Source: an uncultured bacterium (lineage in GTDB: Bacteria > Actinomycetota > Aquicultoria > SKW223 > CALKMS01). From it: a stretch of 8,612 nucleotides of DNA. Below the pieces are notes generated by a model. That model saw only the letters and a program-made list of their open reading frames with translations. It ran no database searches and was not told where the DNA came from. The first letter of the stretch is position 1; the number at the start of each line of letters is the position of its first letter. The stretch covers positions 1-8,612 of the forward strand of contig CALKMS010000142.1 in the NCBI GenBank assembly GCA_938091145.1, given 5' to 3'. This document shows, piece after piece, positions 5,569 through 8,612 of this stretch. The position numbers and the translations under genes are program-made.

Positions 5569-7422
5569 ATGAAAAAAGAAAATGATACCATTAAGCGGAA
5601 AACTTACTACCAGTTGATGGTTTTATTTGTTGCGTTCAGCATTATATTCTTGCGACTCTGGTTTTTACAGGTGATGGCTCACAGCTATTATAAAAAGATG
5701 GCGGAAGAAAATCGATTAAGAGAGGTAACCATTAATGTCGTGAGGGGAGAAATTTATGATAGGAACGGTAAGCCGCTGGCTATTAATAAGCCTTCAATTG
5801 GTATTTATTTGATGCCTGAGGCAAGGCATGAACCCAGGGTTTTAAAACGCGTGAGTAATTTTTTGGGAATACCGCTTACAGAAATTAAGAAAAAACTCAG
5901 GATAGCAAAAGAAGGACCTCTTAAACCGGTTTTGATTTACAAAGACGCTTCACTCAAAGAGGTTAGTTATATAAAAGAGGATGTTGGGAGTTTCCCTTTT
6001 GTTGTCGTAGACGTTTACCCGCGAAGAGTTTACCCAGCTCGGGAAGTGGGCGCTCCTATTCTTGGTTATGTTGGCGAAATTTCTGAAGAAGAGCTTGGTA
6101 AAAGGTCTTTTTTTGGTTGTGAGCCCGGCGACATCGTTGGCAAAATGGGGGTGGAAAGAGAACTCGATTCGCTTTTAAGAGGAGAAAAGGGGCGTAAAAT
6201 TGTTGAGGTAGATGCAAAGGGAAAGCAGCGGCAAGTTTTATCTTTTTATGCTGGTAAACCTGGAGATAACATTCAGTTAACAATTGATATTGAACTTCAA
6301 AGGGTTTGCGAAGAAACTTTGGCTCAAGCAATTAAAAAAGCCAGAAGAAAAGGCTCGAAGAAAGCTAAGGCAGGAGCAGTTGTGGTTATGAATCCGAACA
6401 ATGGAGAGGTTCTTGCTTTAGCCAGCTTGCCTTCTTTTGATCCAAATTTGTTTCAAGGGCGACTTAGCTTTAAGTACTGGCAAAGTATAACTTCTAAGGA
6501 AAGTGGTTATCCACTTTTTAATCGCGCCTATATGGGTGCCTATCCGCCAGGTTCTCTTTTCAAACCTTTTACCCTGTTAGCTGGTTTAAAAAGTGGTGTT
6601 GTCTCGTTTTATACCACAATTAATTGCAAGGGCCGCTGGGAGGGGATGGGTAAAGATTGGCCCAAGTACTGCTGGAAAAGGGTGGGCCATGGGAATGTTA
6701 GTGCTTTTCGGGCTCTTGTTGAGTCCTGCGACTCCTATTTTTATGAAATTGGTTACAAATTATACAAGAAAAAGAGCGAAATGATCCAAACAGTGGCTCG
6801 TGATTTCGGTTATGGAAATAAAACGGGGATTCCTTTGCCTTCGGAATCAGCTGGGAGAGTTCCAGATGAAGCATGGAAAAAAAGATATTACCGAAGAGTT
6901 TCCGATAAAACATGGCTGCCAGGAGACTCGGTTAATTTGTCAATAGGTCAGGGAGACATGCTGGTAACTCCTTTGCAGGTGGCTATGAGTTATACTGCGC
7001 TGGCAAATGGCGGTAAACTTTACGGTCCTCAAATAGTTAAAGAGATTAAAAGGTATGACGGGGTTGTTGTTAGGAAATTTACTCCCTTTTTGATAAAGAA
7101 AGTCCCTTTTAAAAGCAAATGGTTAGCAATGATCCGAAGTTACTTAAAGAGAGTAACAACTGAGGGCACAGCCAAGGGAGCTTTTAGAGGTTTTCCAATT
7201 CCAGTGGCTGGCAAAACTGGCACTGCTCAGGTTTTCGGAAAAGAAGACTTTGCCTGGTTTGCGGCTTTCGCTCCGGCCGATAAGCCCAAATATGTTATAG
7301 TGGTTCTGGTTGAAGAAGGAGGCCACGGTGGGGAGATTGCTGCCCCGGCTGCTCGAAAAATCTTTTCTTATCTTTTTGATTTACCAATGGTTTTACCAGA
7401 AGCCAGGGATGAGTCAAGGTGA
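5569..7422 (+). CDS. mrdA: Penicillin-binding protein 2, elongation-specific transpeptidase
   Basis: A class B PBP that cross-links glycan strands made by RodA in the lateral wall; it is a beta-lactam target. It has 617 residues, as expected. Order: a cytoplasmic tip, a membrane anchor (about 15-35), a dimerisation/pedestal domain with VVRGEIYDRNGKPLA (about 58-71) and GDIVGKMGVERELDSLLRG (about 187-205), and the transpeptidase domain (about 265-605). Catalytic motifs are SLFK at 329-332 (nucleophile Ser329 in AYPPGSLFKP), SCD at 386-388 in the SxN position (Asp is usual in PBP2), and KTG at 549-551, followed by GGHGG (584-588). LSIGQGDMLVTPLQ is also typical. Cys353, Cys368, His374 and Cys387 match the spacing of a zinc site reported in Acinetobacter PBP2. 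The start ATG is 3 bases after mreD with only AGAGGG about 11 bases upstream. Position beside mreD and rodA separates it from the division protein FtsI. Confidence 0.97.
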   Translation: MKKENDTIKRKTYYQLMVLFVAFSIIFLRLWFLQVMAHSYYKKMAEENRLREVTINVVRGEIYDRNGKPLAINKPSIGIYLMPEARHEPRVLKRVSNFLGIPLTEIKKKLRIAKEGPLKPVLIYKDASLKEVSYIKEDVGSFPFVVVDVYPRRVYPAREVGAPILGYVGEISEEELGKRSFFGCEPGDIVGKMGVERELDSLLRGEKGRKIVEVDAKGKQRQVLSFYAGKPGDNIQLTIDIELQRVCEETLAQAIKKARRKGSKKAKAGAVVVMNPNNGEVLALASLPSFDPNLFQGRLSFKYWQSITSKESGYPLFNRAYMGAYPPGSLFKPFTLLAGLKSGVVSFYTTINCKGRWEGMGKDWPKYCWKRVGHGNVSAFRALVESCDSYFYEIGYKLYKKKSEMIQTVARDFGYGNKTGIPLPSESAGRVPDEAWKKRYYRRVSDKTWLPGDSVNLSIGQGDMLVTPLQVAMSYTALANGGKLYGPQIVKEIKRYDGVVVRKFTPFLIKKVPFKSKWLAMIRSYLKRVTTEGTAKGAFRGFPIPVAGKTGTAQVFGKEDFAWFAAFAPADKPKYVIVVLVEEGGHGGEIAAPAARKIFSYLFDLPMVLPEARDESR

Positions 7423-8516
7423 AAGCCCCCAAGATTTATCGATTTGACTTTAGCTTGATAATTTTGGTTTTTTTGCTGGTTGGGTATGGTTTAATAATGG
7501 TTTTCAGTGCTTCTGGCGCTGATTTCAAAAGCCCTCAAACGCTGCTGATTTTCAAAAAACAACTGGTGGCAGTATTGATTGGCTTTTTCGCCGCTGTTTT
7601 GCTTGCTTTTTATGATTATCGCAATTTGAAACATTTATCAATTTTTATATATGGACTTAATCTGCTCTCTTTGATACTTGTTTATTTTTTTGGTCAAAAG
7701 ACATTTGGCGCTCAGCGCTGGATTAATCTGGGGCCCATTTCATTTCAGCCTTCCGAATTTTCCAAGCTTTTTTTAATTGTTTTTTTTGCTGCCTATTTTA
7801 GCGAGATAAAAGAGGAAGTGGATTGGAAGCATTTCTGGCTTTCGGTTATCTTTTTCGTTCCTTCTCTAGCTCTGATTTTTTTCCAGCCTGACCTCGGCAC
7901 ATCACTAGTTGTTGCGGTTTCCTGGTTTGCGATTTTGATTTCTCGAGGGGTTGACTGGAAAAAAGTTTTAGTCCTTTTTCTCCTTTTTGCGGTGATTGTG
8001 TTTTTGCTCTGGCAGTTTAGTTTAATAAAAGAGTATCAGATAACTCGATTGATGGTTTTTTTAAATCCCGACCTCGATCCTAAAGGGGCGGGCTATAACC
8101 TTCGTCAAGCCCAAATAGCGATCGGCTCAGGTGGAGTTTGGGGGAAAGGTTATCTGTCAGGGACTCAAACTAACCTCAAATTTCTACCTGTTCGATACGC
8201 CGATTTTATTTTCGCTGTTGTCGGAGAAGAGCTGGGATTGATAGGTGCTAGCTTTCTTTTAATTTTGCTTTTTCTCTTGGTGGCTCGTGTTCAACTCCTT
8301 TCGTTAGAGGCTAAAGATGATTTTGGGCGTCTTTTTTGTCTGGGGACCGCTGCAATGTGGCTCTTTCAGTCGGTAGTTAACATCGGTATGAATTTAGGTA
8401 TAATGCCGATTACGGGTATACCTCTCCCTTTCATAAGCGCGGGAGGCAGTGCTATGATAAAAGACCTTATGGCTGTTGGTTTTATTTTAAGTATCTATCG
8501 AAGGAGGTTTAATTAA
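7419..8516 (+). CDS. rodA: RodA, SEDS-family peptidoglycan glycosyltransferase of elongation
   Basis: RodA is a multispanning membrane enzyme that polymerises lipid II into glycan strands and works as a pair with PBP2. It has 365 residues with about ten hydrophobic segments. SEDS signatures are present: GAQRWINLGPISFQPSEFSK (Glu113 in PSE), FFQPDLGTSL (about 155-163), the extracellular loop GAGYNLRQAQIAIGSGGVWG, FLPVRYADFIFAVVGEELG with catalytic-type Asp262, and the C-terminal GIPLPFISAGGSAM. Asp262 has the same number as the essential aspartate I recall in E. coli RodA. The residue before it is Ala where Thr is common (TDF), a mild variant. The start is GTG at 7419, overlapping the mrdA TGA by four bases (GTGA), with AGGG 10 bases upstream. 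The context with mreBCD and PBP2 says RodA and not FtsW or SpoVE. Confidence 0.96.
   Translation: MKAPKIYRFDFSLIILVFLLVGYGLIMVFSASGADFKSPQTLLIFKKQLVAVLIGFFAAVLLAFYDYRNLKHLSIFIYGLNLLSLILVYFFGQKTFGAQRWINLGPISFQPSEFSKLFLIVFFAAYFSEIKEEVDWKHFWLSVIFFVPSLALIFFQPDLGTSLVVAVSWFAILISRGVDWKKVLVLFLLFAVIVFLLWQFSLIKEYQITRLMVFLNPDLDPKGAGYNLRQAQIAIGSGGVWGKGYLSGTQTNLKFLPVRYADFIFAVVGEELGLIGASFLLILLFLLVARVQLLSLEAKDDFGRLFCLGTAAMWLFQSVVNIGMNLGIMPITGIPLPFISAGGSAMIKDLMAVGFILSIYRRRFN
8501..8508 (+). promoter_or_regulatory. Shine-Dalgarno-like motif in the rodA 3' end
   Basis: AAGGAGGT falls inside the last codons of rodA (Arg-Arg-Phe before the TAA). It is a full-strength ribosome binding sequence, but no ATG, GTG or TTG follows at normal distance. 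An ATT at 8517 is 9 bases away and opens a frame that stays open to the window end. It may belong to a coupled downstream gene with an unusual start, or be a by-product of AGG arginine codons. Confidence 0.25.
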
Positions 8517-8612
8517 ATTAAAAAGTTAAAATTTTTAGTCGAGGTTATTTCTCTTGCGAGTTATTGGCGAGGAAAAAATCTGGCGAACCAGGATAATTTT
8601 GAGTTAACAATT
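8517..8612. other. Unassigned 96 bases after rodA
   Basis: An AT-rich run (about 8511-8537) is followed by mixed sequence. In the rodA frame, 32 codons after the TAA are open to the window end without an ATG, GTG or TTG (reading ...YWRGKNLANQDNFELTI). On the minus strand, a frame entering from the window edge ends at TAA (complement of 8545-8547) and could be the C-terminus of a convergent gene. Both are short enough to be chance, and I recognise neither. CTGG-CGAA-CCAG near 8580-8591 is a small hairpin. Confidence 0.5.

Noticed and set aside
8519..8537. AAAAA...TTTTT pairing after rodA as an intrinsic terminator
   Set aside because: The stem would be only A-U pairs and leaves no T run after it; not distinguishable from AT-rich background.
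8554..8607. A TTG frame of 17 codons after rodA with GAGG upstream
   Set aside because: It stops at TAA within the window, and 17 residues with no recognisable features is within chance.
1..8612. Mobile element, phage, defence or CRISPR content
   Set aside because: No transposase, integrase, direct-repeat array or terminal inverted repeats were seen; all strong frames are conserved housekeeping genes in a familiar order.

Overview
This is a stretch of an ordinary bacterial chromosome, fully packed with same-strand housekeeping genes except for one AT-rich gap. All genes lie on the + strand. The code is standard: TAA, TAG and TGA are all used as stops, and tryptophan is TGG. Start codons are often non-ATG (TTG for gpmI, mreC and mreD; GTG for rodA). 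By eye the coding DNA is about 40% GC, and the 421-base gap is about 28% GC by count. The set MreB, MreC, MreD, PBP2 and RodA points to a rod-shaped, peptidoglycan-walled bacterium. The wording of MreB recalls Gram-positive and actinobacterial-type MreB more than proteobacterial MreB, but I cannot name the lineage from this window.

Region 1 (1-2088) is the end of a glycolytic operon. It holds the C-terminal two thirds of triosephosphate isomerase (tpiA), then one base later the cofactor-independent phosphoglycerate mutase (gpmI). The preceding genes (probably gapA and pgk, by family habit) lie outside the window. A hairpin followed by a T run just after gpmI probably ends this transcript.

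Region 2 (2089-2509) is a T-rich gap. It holds the probable terminator, a doubtful 47-codon reading frame with a good ribosome binding site, a near-consensus sigma-70-type promoter (TTGAAA, 16 bases, TATAAT), a perfect 8-bp AT inverted repeat, and a leader of about 200 bases before radC.

Region 3 (2510-8516) is one tight operon: radC, mreB, mreC, mreD, mrdA (PBP2) and rodA. Gaps are 3-12 bases, and two junctions overlap by 4 bases (TTGA between mreC and mreD, GTGA between mrdA and rodA). This is the elongasome. MreB filaments position the synthase, MreC and MreD connect it across the membrane, RodA polymerises glycan strands from lipid II, and PBP2 cross-links them. RadC, a JAMM-fold protein of unsettled function, is the usual passenger in front of mreB.

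The last 96 bases hold no gene I can assign. I found no mobile element, CRISPR array, tRNA or rRNA, and no previously undescribed system. The most notable points are a Cys3-His metal-site candidate in PBP2 and the long regulated-looking leader upstream of radC-mreB.
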